The notes under the pieces: model-generated | What the model was told of the DNA's origin: nothing | The model's database searches: none | The model's input: only the letters and a program-made list of their open reading frames with translations | Part shown: in pieces, positions 1-9,452 of the stretch | Position numbering within the stretch: position 1 is the stretch's first letter | How the letters are laid out: each line of letters opens with the position of its first letter | DNA from: Rhodospirillales bacterium | Lineage (GTDB): Bacteria > Pseudomonadota > Alphaproteobacteria > ATCC43930 > CGMCC-115725 | Assembly (NCBI GenBank): GCA_028291405.1 | Contig: JAQGID010000085.1 | Coordinates: 1 to 64,000 of the forward strand | Reading direction: 5' to 3' | DNA: 64,000 nt | Made by a program: the position numbers and the translations under genes

Positions 1-296
1 CGGCGCTGGTCGATCGCGTCGGTCTCAAGGCGATGCAGTACCTCGTCTATTCCACCGCCGAGATCACCGCCGCCCGCGCCCTCAGCTTCGGCATCGTCAG
101 CGAGATCGTGCCGAAAGCATCGCTCGACGATGCGCTGGCGACGCTGACCGCGGCGCTGGTGAAAGCGCCGCAACCCGCGCTGCTCGCCGTCAAGGAATTC
201 GCCGCCTCGGCGCGCACGATGGCGATCCAGGGCGCGGTCGACTTCGCCCGCAATCTCCACGCGACGATCAATTCGTCGAGCGAGATGCGGCGTTGA
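1..296 (+). CDS. Enoyl-CoA hydratase/isomerase family protein, C-terminal fragment (truncated by window start)
   Basis: Open frame from base 3 to TGA at 294-296; A.ALSFGIVSEIVP motif followed by ALLAVKEF typical of crotonase-family C-termini. Confidence 0.7.
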   Translation, partial: ALVDRVGLKAMQYLVYSTAEITAARALSFGIVSEIVPKASLDDALATLTAALVKAPQPALLAVKEFAASARTMAIQGAVDFARNLHATINSSSEMRR

Positions 297-322
297 ACGG
301 TGTTTGATTCTGTACGATCGTT

Positions 323-458
323 CCCCCTCACCCTGCCCTCTCCCCCTCGCGGGGGCGAGGGTTCTGTGTGGTGATTCTGCCCTCGCCCCCGCGAGGGGGA
401 GAGGGTTGCTAAGGGTTAGCGAGGCACAGCCGAGCTTACCCGCAGCTGGGTGAGGGGG
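323..458. repeat. Palindromic intergenic (REP/MITE-like) element
   Basis: 26-nt perfect inverted repeat 336-361 / 380-405 (CCCTCTCCCCCTCGCGGGGGCGAGGG), outer inverted ends CCCCCTCACCC (323-333) / GGGTGAGGGGG (448-458); right part repeats at 5745-5825. Confidence 0.7.
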
Positions 459-483
459 TATCTCCGCAGAAGGAACCACGACC

Positions 484-1230
484 ATGCCGACCCTGAACCA
501 CGGCGATGCCGAGCTCTATTACGAGGAATACGGCGCCGGCTATCCCATCCTGCTCTTCGCCCCCGGCGGCCTGCGCTCGCAGATCGCGTATTGGCACGGC
601 AGTCCGAGCGACCCCAAGGCCGAGCCCGCCTGGATGGACCCGACCGTCGCCCTCGCCGACCGCTACCGCGTCATCGCGATGGACCAGCGCAATGCCGGAA
701 ACTCGCGCGCCCCGATCCGTGCGACCGACGGCTGGCAGACTTTCGCCGACGACCATATCGCGCTGATGGACCATCTCGGCTTCGACCGCTTCCACGTCAT
801 GGGCGGCTGCATCGGCTCGACCTTCTGCCTCACCCTCTGCGAGCGCATCCCCGAGCGGATCAGCGCCGCCGTGCTGCAGAACCCGATCGGCCTCGCGGGC
901 AACCGCAAGACCTTCGACGAGAGCTTCCGCAGCTGGTCGCAGGAGATCCGTCAGAGCCGGCCGGAGCTCGACGAATCGACGCTGAACCGCTTCGACCGCA
1001 ACCTTTACGCCGGCGATTTCGTCTTCAGCGTCACCCGCGACTTTGTCCGGCGCTGCCCGGTGCCGCTCTTCGTGATGCCGGGCAACGACGCGCCGCACCC
1101 GACCGCGATCGGCGAGGAGATCGTCGATCTGGCGCCCCACGTCGACGTGCTGCGCGACTGGAAGGGCCCGGCGCACAAGGCGGCAGCGACCGAGCGCGTC
1201 AGGAAGTTCCTGGCCGAGCATACGCCGTAG
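484..1230 (+). CDS. Alpha/beta hydrolase
   Basis: 248-aa ORF; alpha/beta-hydrolase layout with MDQRNAGNS and MGGCIGS nucleophile-elbow-like region. Confidence 0.75.
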   Translation: MPTLNHGDAELYYEEYGAGYPILLFAPGGLRSQIAYWHGSPSDPKAEPAWMDPTVALADRYRVIAMDQRNAGNSRAPIRATDGWQTFADDHIALMDHLGFDRFHVMGGCIGSTFCLTLCERIPERISAAVLQNPIGLAGNRKTFDESFRSWSQEIRQSRPELDESTLNRFDRNLYAGDFVFSVTRDFVRRCPVPLFVMPGNDAPHPTAIGEEIVDLAPHVDVLRDWKGPAHKAAATERVRKFLAEHTP

Positions 1231-4200
1231 CGCCGAGCCCGGGCGGACCCGGCTGGCGCATCCGGCTCGGCGCCGGTCCCCGCAGCAGCGCCTTCTGCGC
1301 CGCCCATTCGCTGGCGGGGTCGAGCGTCTCGAGGAACTCGACGGCCCCACCGGCGAGCAGCGCGATCGGCAGCCCGTCGCGATAGAGCAGCCGGTTGCCG
1401 GTCAGTGCCGCGAGCTTCGGCCCCGGCGTCAAGATGCCGGCGAGGTTCAGCGGGTCGGCGCCGGAGACCGAGACGAGGGCGGCCGTCGCCGCCATCCGCC
1501 TAACCTCGCGCAGCCGCCCGATCGCCTCGGGCAAGGCGAACTGCTCGCCGGAGAAGCCGGCGACGAAGCGCCCGCCGCGGATCTCGCCGCGCGCCTCCAG
1601 CCGACGATAGACCCGCAGCAGGTCGCGCCACGGCGGCAGCCAGGGGGCCTCGCGCTCCAGCAACCGCCAGAAGACGACGCCATAACGGCGCAGCAAAGCA
1701 CGCGCGAGATGCTCGACGGCATCCGGCGGGTCGCCCTGGTCGGCCGACCGCACCTGCCGCGCCAGCGCCCAGCGGCCCGCCTCGGCGATGCCCGGCCCGG
1801 CGCTGCGCCGCTTGCGGTGATCGGCGGGAACGAGGAGGGCGCGCAAGCCCACGAAACTGTCGGAGTTGACGATCCCCAGCCCGACCAGCTCGGCGAGCGC
1901 TTCCTCGACCTGCGGCCGCAGCAACCCGGTGCCCTCGACCAGCTCGTCGAAGAACGAGGCGCCGTGCTCGCGGATGCACTGGGCGACGAGCTCGGCGCGC
2001 GGGCTGGGGGAGGCGGCATCGCCCGGCGGCGACAGCGCCGCCCAGAGCGAGGCGTGGCGGCGCATGACGAGGGCGATCGGCGTCGTCCGCACCGGCGTCG
2101 CCTTGCGCTCGCCGCCGTCCGCCCGCGGATTGCGCGGCCGCAGCCGCAGCCAGGCGACCTTGCCTGCGCGGCACTGCTCGTCGAGCCAGGACGAATCATA
2201 GCCGCCAAGCCGCGCCGGCAGGATCTCGCTCTCCCAGGCCCCGGCCGCCGCCTCGTAGCCCTCGATCTGCTCGACCACCGCGGCGAGCGCCTCCGGCCCT
2301 TCCTTGCGAATCCCCGCGGCAACGCCCTGCCATTCCAGCAGGAACCGCAGGAAGTCGCGCGCCGCCACCGGCTCGATCTCGGCACGCAGCCGCTTGATCG
2401 TGTAGCGGTGGATACGCGCCAGCAGCCGCCGCTCGCACCATTCCTCGGCAGCGCCGCCGGTGAACTGCCCGCGCAGCGCGAAGCCCTCGGTCTCCAGCGC
2501 CGCGAGCGCCGGAGCGATCCCCGCTGCCACCAGGCCCAGCGGCGCCGCGAGCGCTTCCTGCGTCACCGGCCCCAGCCCTTCGAGCCGACCGCGCAGGATC
2601 TCGACCAGCGCCTCGTCCTGCGACCAGGCCTGTGCATTCGGCGCGGCGATGACGGGCTCGAGCGCCGCATCCGAGTACAGCGCCCGGAATTGCGCCAGCC
2701 GCTCCGCCGTGATCCACAGATCCCCCGCCGGCGCCCGCAACCGCGCGACGCGCTTCTGCCGCGCCAGCTCGTCGAGCCACTCGCGCCAGCCCTCCGCGAC
2801 CTCGCCGTCCCCGAGGAAGCCGAGCCAGACCAGCCCATCGTGCAGCTCGTCGGCATTCGCCGGCTCCGGCCAGGCCTCGCCGCGCACCCTGGCGATCGCC
2901 TCGGGATCGAGCCGGCCGAGATCCGCCGCCGTCTCGGGATCGAGGAAGCGCCGCCCCATCACCGCCTGCGTCCGGCGCTCCTCGAGCGGCGCGTCGTCGA
3001 GATAGGCGTAGGGTTTCGCCGACAGCACCTCGAGCGCCAGCGGCGACGGCGTCGTCAGATCGCGCGTCTCGACCGCGATCGTGCCGTCATGGATCCGCGT
3101 CAGCAGCCGCTCCAGCCCTTCCAGGTCCATCGCCTCGCCGAGGCAGTCGGCGATCGTCTGGCGGACCAGCGGATGATCCGGAATCTCGCGCTCGCCGACG
3201 AGGTTCTCGGCGCAGGCGATCTGGTCCGGGAAGATCGCGCCGATGAGATCCTCGGCGCCCATCCGCGACAGCTGCGGCGGCACCTTCCGCCCGCCGCGGA
3301 ACCGCGGCAGCGCCAGCGACACGCCGAGCGTCCAGCGCCAGCGCGTGATGAACATCGGCGAGTCGAGCAGCGCCTGGATCAGCACGTTGCGGACGCTTGC
3401 CGGGTGGAGATAGCGCGACACCTCGTCGAGCGCGAAACTATGCGCCGTCGTCAGCGACAGCACGATATTGTCCTCGGTCGCGGCCGCCTGGATCTCGAAG
3501 TTGAACTTGCCGCAGAACCGCTTGCGCAGCGCCAGCCCCCAGGCGCGGTTGAGCCGGCTGCCGAACGGCGAGTGGACGACGAGCTGCATGCCGCCGACCT
3601 CGTCGAAGAACCGCTCGATGACGATTCGCTCCTGCGTCGGCAAACAGCCCAGCGCCGCGTGTCCCGCCGCAAGATACTCGACGAGCTGAAGCGCCGCCGG
3701 CTCGGCGATGCCGATGTCGTCGATCAGACGGCGCAGCGCCGTCTCGCCCGTCGCATCCCCGGCCAGCAGCGCCGCGATCGTGTCCCGCAGCCGCGACACC
3801 GATTGCGACAGCTCGTCGCTGCGCCCCGGCGCCTCGCCCAGCCAGAACGGGATCGTCGGCGCCTGCCCTTCGGCATCGGCGACGCGCACCGTGCCGCGCT
3901 CGACCCGGATGATGCGGTACGAGGTATTGCCCAGTTGGAAGACGTCGCCGCCCAGGCTCTCGACCGCGAAATCCTCGTTGACCGTGCCGACGACCTGGTT
4001 CTCCGGCTCCAGCAGCACCTGGTAGTCGGCATTGTCCGGGATCGTGCCGCCGGCGGTCAGCGCCGTCATCCGCGCGCCGCGCCGCTCGCGCAGCATGTGG
4101 TTGACCGCATCGTGGTGGATCAGCGCGCCGCGGCGGCCCCGCCGCGTCGAGAACCCTTCGCCCAGCATCGCGACGACCGCGTCGAAATCCTCGCGCGGGA

Positions 4201-5536
4201 GATCGCGATAGGGCGACGCCCGGCGGATCAGCGCATAGAGCCCGTCCTCGTCCCATTCCTGCGCCGCGACCTCGGCGACGATCTGCTGCGCCAGCACGTC
4301 GAGCGGCGCCTCCGGGATCGTCAGCCGGTCGAGCTCGCCGCGCCCGACGCTGTCGAGCAGCGCGGCGCATTCGACCAGCTCGTCGCGCGACAGCGGGAAG
4401 AGCCGCCCCTTCGGCGTCCCGTCGACGGCATGGCCGGAGCGGCCGACCCGCTGCAGAAAGCTGGCGATCGCCCGCGGCGAGGCGATCTGGCAGACGAGAT
4501 CGATTTCGCCGATGTCGATGCCGAGCTCCAGCGAGGCCGTCGCCACCAGCACCTTCAGCGCGCCGCGCTTCAGCCGCTGCTCGGCGTCGAGCCGGCGCTC
4601 CTTGGCAAGGCTGCCGTGATGCGCCGCGACATGTTCGGCGCCGAGCCGCTCCGACAGCTGCCGCGTCACCCGCTCGGCGAGCCGCCGCGTGTTGACGAAG
4701 ACCAGCGTCGTGCGATGCGCCGCCACCAGCTCGGCGAGCCGGTCATAGACCTCGCTCCACACCTCGTGCGACATCACCGCCTCGAGCGGCGACGACGGCA
4801 CCTCGAGCGCGAGATCGCGTGCCCGGACGTGGCCGGTGTCGATGATGCGGCACGACGGTTCGGGCCCGCCCGCCGGCCCTACGCCGACGAGGAACCGCGC
4901 GACCGCCTCGATCGGCTTCTGCGTCGCCGAAAGCCCGATGCGGTGCAGCCGGTCGCCGCACAGCGCCGCCAGCCGCTCCAGCGACAGCGCGAGATGGACG
5001 CCGCGCTTGTTCGGCGCCACCGCATGGATCTCGTCGACGATGACGCTGCGCACCGTCGACAGCATCGCCCGCCCGGTTTTCGAGCCCAGCAGCACGTAAA
5101 GCGATTCCGGTGTCGTCACGACGATATGCGGCGGCCGCCGCCGCATGCGATCGCGCTCCTTGACCGGCGTGTCGCCGGTCCGGACCGCGACGCGGATCTC
5201 GACGTCGGGCAGCCCTTGAGATCGAAGCCGCTCGCGGATCCCCGCGAGCGGCGCCGCGAGGTTCTTCTCAATATCGTTCGACAGCGCCTTCAGCGGCGAG
5301 ACATAGACGATCTGCGTTTCGTCGCGCAGCTCGCCCGCCAGCCCCTGCCGCACCAGCCCGTCGATCGCCGCCAGAAACGCCGCCAGCGTCTTGCCCGATC
5401 CCGTCGGCGCCGCGATCAGCACATGCTCCTCGGCCTGGATCGCGGGCCACGCCGCTGCCTGCGCCGCCGTCGGCGCGCGGAAGCGCTCGCCGAACCATTC
5501 GGCGACGGCAGGATGGAAAATTTTGGAGAAATTCAT
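1199..5536 (-). CDS. lhr: Lhr-family DEAD/DEAH-box ATP-dependent helicase
   Basis: 1445 aa; [12 protein letters not shown] (Walker A), VDEIHA (DEIH box), [15 protein letters not shown] and long Lhr C-terminal region. Confidence 0.9.
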   Translation of the reverse strand: MNFSKIFHPAVAEWFGERFRAPTAAQAAAWPAIQAEEHVLIAAPTGSGKTLAAFLAAIDGLVRQGLAGELRDETQIVYVSPLKALSNDIEKNLAAPLAGIRERLRSQGLPDVEIRVAVRTGDTPVKERDRMRRRPPHIVVTTPESLYVLLGSKTGRAMLSTVRSVIVDEIHAVAPNKRGVHLALSLERLAALCGDRLHRIGLSATQKPIEAVARFLVGVGPAGGPEPSCRIIDTGHVRARDLALEVPSSPLEAVMSHEVWSEVYDRLAELVAAHRTTLVFVNTRRLAERVTRQLSERLGAEHVAAHHGSLAKERRLDAEQRLKRGALKVLVATASLELGIDIGEIDLVCQIASPRAIASFLQRVGRSGHAVDGTPKGRLFPLSRDELVECAALLDSVGRGELDRLTIPEAPLDVLAQQIVAEVAAQEWDEDGLYALIRRASPYRDLPREDFDAVVAMLGEGFSTRRGRRGALIHHDAVNHMLRERRGARMTALTAGGTIPDNADYQVLLEPENQVVGTVNEDFAVESLGGDVFQLGNTSYRIIRVERGTVRVADAEGQAPTIPFWLGEAPGRSDELSQSVSRLRDTIAALLAGDATGETALRRLIDDIGIAEPAALQLVEYLAAGHAALGCLPTQERIVIERFFDEVGGMQLVVHSPFGSRLNRAWGLALRKRFCGKFNFEIQAAATEDNIVLSLTTAHSFALDEVSRYLHPASVRNVLIQALLDSPMFITRWRWTLGVSLALPRFRGGRKVPPQLSRMGAEDLIGAIFPDQIACAENLVGEREIPDHPLVRQTIADCLGEAMDLEGLERLLTRIHDGTIAVETRDLTTPSPLALEVLSAKPYAYLDDAPLEERRTQAVMGRRFLDPETAADLGRLDPEAIARVRGEAWPEPANADELHDGLVWLGFLGDGEVAEGWREWLDELARQKRVARLRAPAGDLWITAERLAQFRALYSDAALEPVIAAPNAQAWSQDEALVEILRGRLEGLGPVTQEALAAPLGLVAAGIAPALAALETEGFALRGQFTGGAAEEWCERRLLARIHRYTIKRLRAEIEPVAARDFLRFLLEWQGVAAGIRKEGPEALAAVVEQIEGYEAAAGAWESEILPARLGGYDSSWLDEQCRAGKVAWLRLRPRNPRADGGERKATPVRTTPIALVMRRHASLWAALSPPGDAASPSPRAELVAQCIREHGASFFDELVEGTGLLRPQVEEALAELVGLGIVNSDSFVGLRALLVPADHRKRRSAGPGIAEAGRWALARQVRSADQGDPPDAVEHLARALLRRYGVVFWRLLEREAPWLPPWRDLLRVYRRLEARGEIRGGRFVAGFSGEQFALPEAIGRLREVRRMAATAALVSVSGADPLNLAGILTPGPKLAALTGNRLLYRDGLPIALLAGGAVEFLETLDPASEWAAQKALLRGPAPSRMRQPGPPGLGATAYARPGTS

Positions 5537-5645
5537 CGAGCAAATAATGGGTTTTCAGGCCCGAAAATCAACCCCGCGGCCACTATCTGTTCTCTACCCT
5601 CGCCCCCGAGTGTTCTCTGCCCTCGCCCCCGATAAATGTAACCAC

Positions 5646-5729
5646 CGTCATCCCGGCGCACGCCGGGATCCATCCCTGCCGAGGACTGGGACCGCGGCAC
5701 AATGGATCCCGGCGTGCGCCGGGATGACG
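5646..5729. repeat. REP-type long inverted repeat
   Basis: Perfect 28-nt inverted arms CGTCATCCCGGCGCACGCCGGGATCCAT (5646-5673) and its complement (5702-5729), 28-nt spacer. Confidence 0.8.
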
Positions 5730-5744
5730 ATGTGGGTGGATATG

Positions 5745-5825
5745 CCCTCGCCCCCGACTTCGGGGGAGAGGGTTGCTAAGGGTTAGCGAAGCAAAGCTGA
5801 GCTTACCCGCAGCTGGGTGAGGGGG
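5745..5825. repeat. Second copy of the 380-458 intergenic repeat
   Basis: Shares CCCTCGCCCCC...GAGAGGGTTGCTAAGGGTTAGCGA.GCA.AGC.GAGCTTACCCGCAGCTGGGTGAGGGGG with 380-458. Confidence 0.75.
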
Positions 5826-6014
5826 CCTCTTTCCGCCCGGCGCGACCGCGACCTCATTGAGCCACCCCCCGCGACGCTCTACACTCCCGACAACACGCAA
5901 TCGTCCGAAGCCCCTCACCCTCCCATTGCTTCCGCAATGGGCCCCTCCCTCTCCCGCCCAAGCGCGGGCGAGGGGCCCGAGGGATCCACCGGACGCACCA
6001 CCCCGGGAGGCCCC

Positions 6015-6791
6015 ATGCCGCGACGCCTGATCGACATCTCGATGTACCTCGAGAACGACGTCGTCTCGGATCCCCCCGGCTACGGCCCCAAGATCGAGTA
6101 CCGCACCCACCGCGACACCGCCGCCGACGTCGCCGCCTTCTTCCCCGGCCTCGCCACGACGGATCTGCCCGAGGGCGAGGGCTGGGCGATCGAGTGGATC
6201 CGCCTGATGACCCACAACGGCACGCATCTCGACGCGCCCTATCACTTCCACTCGACGATGAACCGCGGCGAGCGCGCCATCACGATCGACGAGGTGCCGC
6301 TCGACTGGTGCCTGCAGCCGGCGGTCAAGCTCGACTTCCGCCATTTCTCCGACGGCTACGTCGCGACTGCGGCCGACGTCGCCGCCGAGCTCGCCCGCAT
6401 CGGCCACGAGCTCCGGCCGCTCGACATCGTCGTCGTCAACACGCGGGCCGGCGCCGCCTACGGCAAGCCGGACTACGTCGCCGCCGGCTGCGGCATGGGC
6501 CGCGAAGCGACGCTCTACTTGCTCGAGCGCGGAATCCGCCTGACCGGTACCGACGCCTGGAGCTGGGACGCGCCCTTCGTCCACACCAAGGACAAATACG
6601 CCGCCAGCGGCGACGCCGGCCTCATCTGGGAAGGCCACAAGGCCGGCCGCGAGATCGGCTATTGCCACCTCGAAAAGCTGCACAACCTGGAGGCGCTGCC
6701 GGCGGACGGGTTTCAGATCAGCTGCTTTCCGGTGAAGATCAGGGGGGCGTCGGCGGGGTGGACAAGAGCGGTGGCGATCGTGGAGGAGTAG
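6015..6791 (+). CDS. Cyclase family protein (kynurenine formamidase-like)
   Basis: ORF with internal ATG at 6015 ([14 protein letters not shown]); [14 protein letters not shown] metal-binding motif of the cyclase family. Confidence 0.85.
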   Translation: MPRRLIDISMYLENDVVSDPPGYGPKIEYRTHRDTAADVAAFFPGLATTDLPEGEGWAIEWIRLMTHNGTHLDAPYHFHSTMNRGERAITIDEVPLDWCLQPAVKLDFRHFSDGYVATAADVAAELARIGHELRPLDIVVVNTRAGAAYGKPDYVAAGCGMGREATLYLLERGIRLTGTDAWSWDAPFVHTKDKYAASGDAGLIWEGHKAGREIGYCHLEKLHNLEALPADGFQISCFPVKIRGASAGWTRAVAIVEE

Positions 6792-6876
6792 CGAAGGTGA
6801 CCATCAACGCAGCGTTGGATTATTTATCCAGCGCGTCCCTCCGCGTGGTTAATAACTTAATGCCAAGGGGTGCTTA

Positions 6877-7776
6877 TCAATCCGCAATGACTTCAGTTGA
6901 GACGACGTGAGTTGCCGTCCCCTTTGCGCCGGGCGGAAGCGCTTTGAACTCCCTTGCTTTGCCCAATGGCCAAGTATCAGTTTGTGCTTCGTGCAGTGAC
7001 TTGATTGGCAAGTCGATCACCTGGCTGGTTGATAGTTTCGCGCCAGAATGACGGTAGATGATTCGTTTTTCTGGACGTTTGTACGGGGAAACTCCAATGG
7101 ATCCTCCAAAAGATCCAGTGTTACATATGATTATATTGCAATAAATCATGCGGGAGAGTGCTTCGGCCGCGTGATCGAACGTATGAATGTCTTTATTATA
7201 TGAAAGAACGAAAAGGTGATGAATATTAAGCCTATAAGTCGCAACTCGCTCAAGATCCAGAAGGTCGAAGCACACGACAACCGCAAAACGTCCGAAACTG
7301 CCGGCTTCGAAGAGCCAAATCTCAGGTACACTACGGAACTCGTAGCCTAGACCCAAAAGCATCTGCTCTTCTTCGTGCGATGAATATGTTTTCCCGACGT
7401 AGCGGATTGTCGCTTTCGACGAATGGCGGGTCCCCCATCGATTTGGAATTATTACGGCGGCGCGATTTCTAGCTGCGACGGGAGATGAACCGGGGACCGG
7501 ATCAAAATCCAGCCCTCCGATAATGATGCAATTCATCTGCGATGCAATGCGCCGTAACCGCGAAATAAATCCGAGAGGCACGGCTACCTCCGGTAGCAAA
7601 ACGATATCTGGCTTTGGAGCCTCTAAGGCAAGCGAGGCAAGGTGCTGTTGTATTTCCGCTACAGCGCGCTCTTCCTCGATATTCGACATATTAACTCCTG
7701 CCGACCATGCAGCGTCGGAATCGACCGTCGTTTGTATGATTCCTACGCGAAGCCAATCTCGTAATGGCCCACTCAT
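6877..7776 (-). CDS. Nitrilase/carbon-nitrogen hydrolase-fold protein of RT cassette
   Basis: 299 aa; candidate catalytic Glu (LLPEVAVP), Lys (RYVGKTYSS), Cys (VVVCFDLLDLE); ATG overlaps upstream stop (ATGA). Confidence 0.8.
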   Translation of the reverse strand: MSGPLRDWLRVGIIQTTVDSDAAWSAGVNMSNIEEERAVAEIQQHLASLALEAPKPDIVLLPEVAVPLGFISRLRRIASQMNCIIIGGLDFDPVPGSSPVAARNRAAVIIPNRWGTRHSSKATIRYVGKTYSSHEEEQMLLGLGYEFRSVPEIWLFEAGSFGRFAVVVCFDLLDLERVATYRLNIHHLFVLSYNKDIHTFDHAAEALSRMIYCNIIICNTGSFGGSIGVSPYKRPEKRIIYRHSGAKLSTSQVIDLPIKSLHEAQTDTWPLGKAREFKALPPGAKGTATHVVSTEVIAD

Positions 7777-9452
7777 GGGTCGTTATCCATATCCATGAGA
7801 TCCACCGCGGCTCCGACCAACTGAATGACATTCATCGGAATCAACTGACGCGGAGCATGGTCGAGCACGCTGATCTGGCCACTGGCAAGGGTCCTTTGCG
7901 CGTTCACGATAGCTTCAGAAAGCCCTTCGACGTCGAGAATCAGTGGCGGATCGGTCGTCGTATCGTTGATCGAAGTCACGTTTTGGTCCCCAAAAAATGC
8001 CCATGGGTCCATACGCATCACTGCTGTCTCGGCGCTTCGTGGCAATAGTGCGGCTTCGATGATGGCGTGCGAATGTGAAGACAGCGGGATCTCTTCCAGC
8101 GATGCCTTAACAAACCTAGCTGTATCACGTTCTAGGCCTCTGACGTTCCAAGCGGCAGGCAACCGAAAGTCGCGTTTTACCAATCCCAGAAGTAGCAATC
8201 CGCACCCTCTTAGTCGCGCTCTCCAGCGGGCATGAGTGTCATTGTCATCAATGGTCGTCGGGGGCTGACGGCGAAAATCCTGAATTGGAAAGCGGGTCAG
8301 GGAAATTCCGGGCTTTGCAGAGCTGGCAACGTGTTTCCACGTCTCCCATGTCCAGCGCGCCTCGACGAAAATGCCAGGAGCTGGAGCTTCAGAAAGCCAC
8401 GCCCTCGGGAGTAGAACATTTGCGGGATGGAGTTCATCAAGGACCGTGATTTCGAGACCGGGAAATTCCCGGATGCGCTTCAGCAACTGCCGCAAGATTT
8501 CTAAAGCGGTCCATTCGCTCGCACGGGGATCATAGGGATCGCGCGCCACCAGGGAATTGAGCCAATCGACCCAATCAAGAGCTGTTAAACGATCTTTCTT
8601 GCTTGCGATTTCTTTTTGGTGACGGCGAAGACGACGTACGACCAAAGGCGGTCTTGAGAATACAGTGAGATCGCTGGGTTGGGTCGACGTCTGTTGATCC
8701 AAGAGCCAACCTGCGTCCGTTTTGCTGAGGGTCCGAAGGCCAGCACGGGCAAGATAATCGGCTTGCCTTATTGGTAGGCTTCGTGGTCCTTTGCGCAAGC
8801 TCTCCCAGTCAAGCCGGACTGTCGGATCGTGTTGAGGCGCAGTAACTTTCCAGATCGGCCCAGGATCGATTCCATCATGGCGAAGCACACCGTCTAACCA
8901 GTGCGTCCAAACCCCAATGGGGAATCCTGTGCTCTTGTTCCAGATGCTTGAAGCGGCAGTCAAAGAAGGAGGCCGTACTTGGACCGCGAGAGCCTTAAGA
9001 CCTTCGTGCCCATGAGCGCCGTTGCGGTTGAGCGTATCCACCGCGCAGGCTAAAGCGGCATAGAAACAAGCTCGCGCCGACATTGAGGCAACGTCTTGCG
9101 TGGGGCCTTTTAACATTGAAGCTAATGTCGAATGGATCTCTTTATCGCCTATACTATTTAGATAGAAATTTGCCGCGGTGCGTTGTCGCTGGAGGATTCG
9201 TTGATTGTTTACGTCAAATGCTGCTGTCGCCATGTGGCGAGCAATTGTTTGTAGTGCTAAGGGTCGGAGATATTCCGCTAAAGGACTCTGGTCATCGTCG
9301 AAATGCTCGAAAATCCATCTGAGGACGCGGCAGGTTCCGTTGTGTCCGGTTATGCGACAATAGTCCAATACGCGAATGAATAATCTTGACTTGTCCGGGT
9401 GGTCGCAAAACGCTTGGAAAATTAACTTGAAATAATGATCTATTCTTTTTTT
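7773..9452 (-). CDS. C-terminal region of the reverse transcriptase protein (different frame from N-terminal part)
   Basis: Frame of the 7773-9779 ORF; protein-like from KKRIDHYFKLIFQAFCDHPDKSRLFIRVLDYCRITGHNG onward, low-quality sequence before it; continuous with the RT after a 1-nt shift at the A8 run. Confidence 0.65.
   Translation of the reverse strand, partial: KKRIDHYFKLIFQAFCDHPDKSRLFIRVLDYCRITGHNGTCRVLRWIFEHFDDDQSPLAEYLRPLALQTIARHMATAAFDVNNQRILQRQRTAANFYLNSIGDKEIHSTLASMLKGPTQDVASMSARACFYAALACAVDTLNRNGAHGHEGLKALAVQVRPPSLTAASSIWNKSTGFPIGVWTHWLDGVLRHDGIDPGPIWKVTAPQHDPTVRLDWESLRKGPRSLPIRQADYLARAGLRTLSKTDAGWLLDQQTSTQPSDLTVFSRPPLVVRRLRRHQKEIASKKDRLTALDWVDWLNSLVARDPYDPRASEWTALEILRQLLKRIREFPGLEITVLDELHPANVLLPRAWLSEAPAPGIFVEARWTWETWKHVASSAKPGISLTRFPIQDFRRQPPTTIDDNDTHARWRARLRGCGLLLLGLVKRDFRLPAAWNVRGLERDTARFVKASLEEIPLSSHSHAIIEAALLPRSAETAVMRMDPWAFFGDQNVTSINDTTTDPPLILDVEGLSEAIVNAQRTLASGQISVLDHAPRQLIPMNVIQLVGAAVDLMDMDNDP

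Noticed and set aside
1709-5635. 1308-aa plus-strand ORF
   Set aside because: Antisense to lhr; Arg/Pro/Gln-rich low-complexity translation typical of the shadow frame of GC-rich coding DNA.
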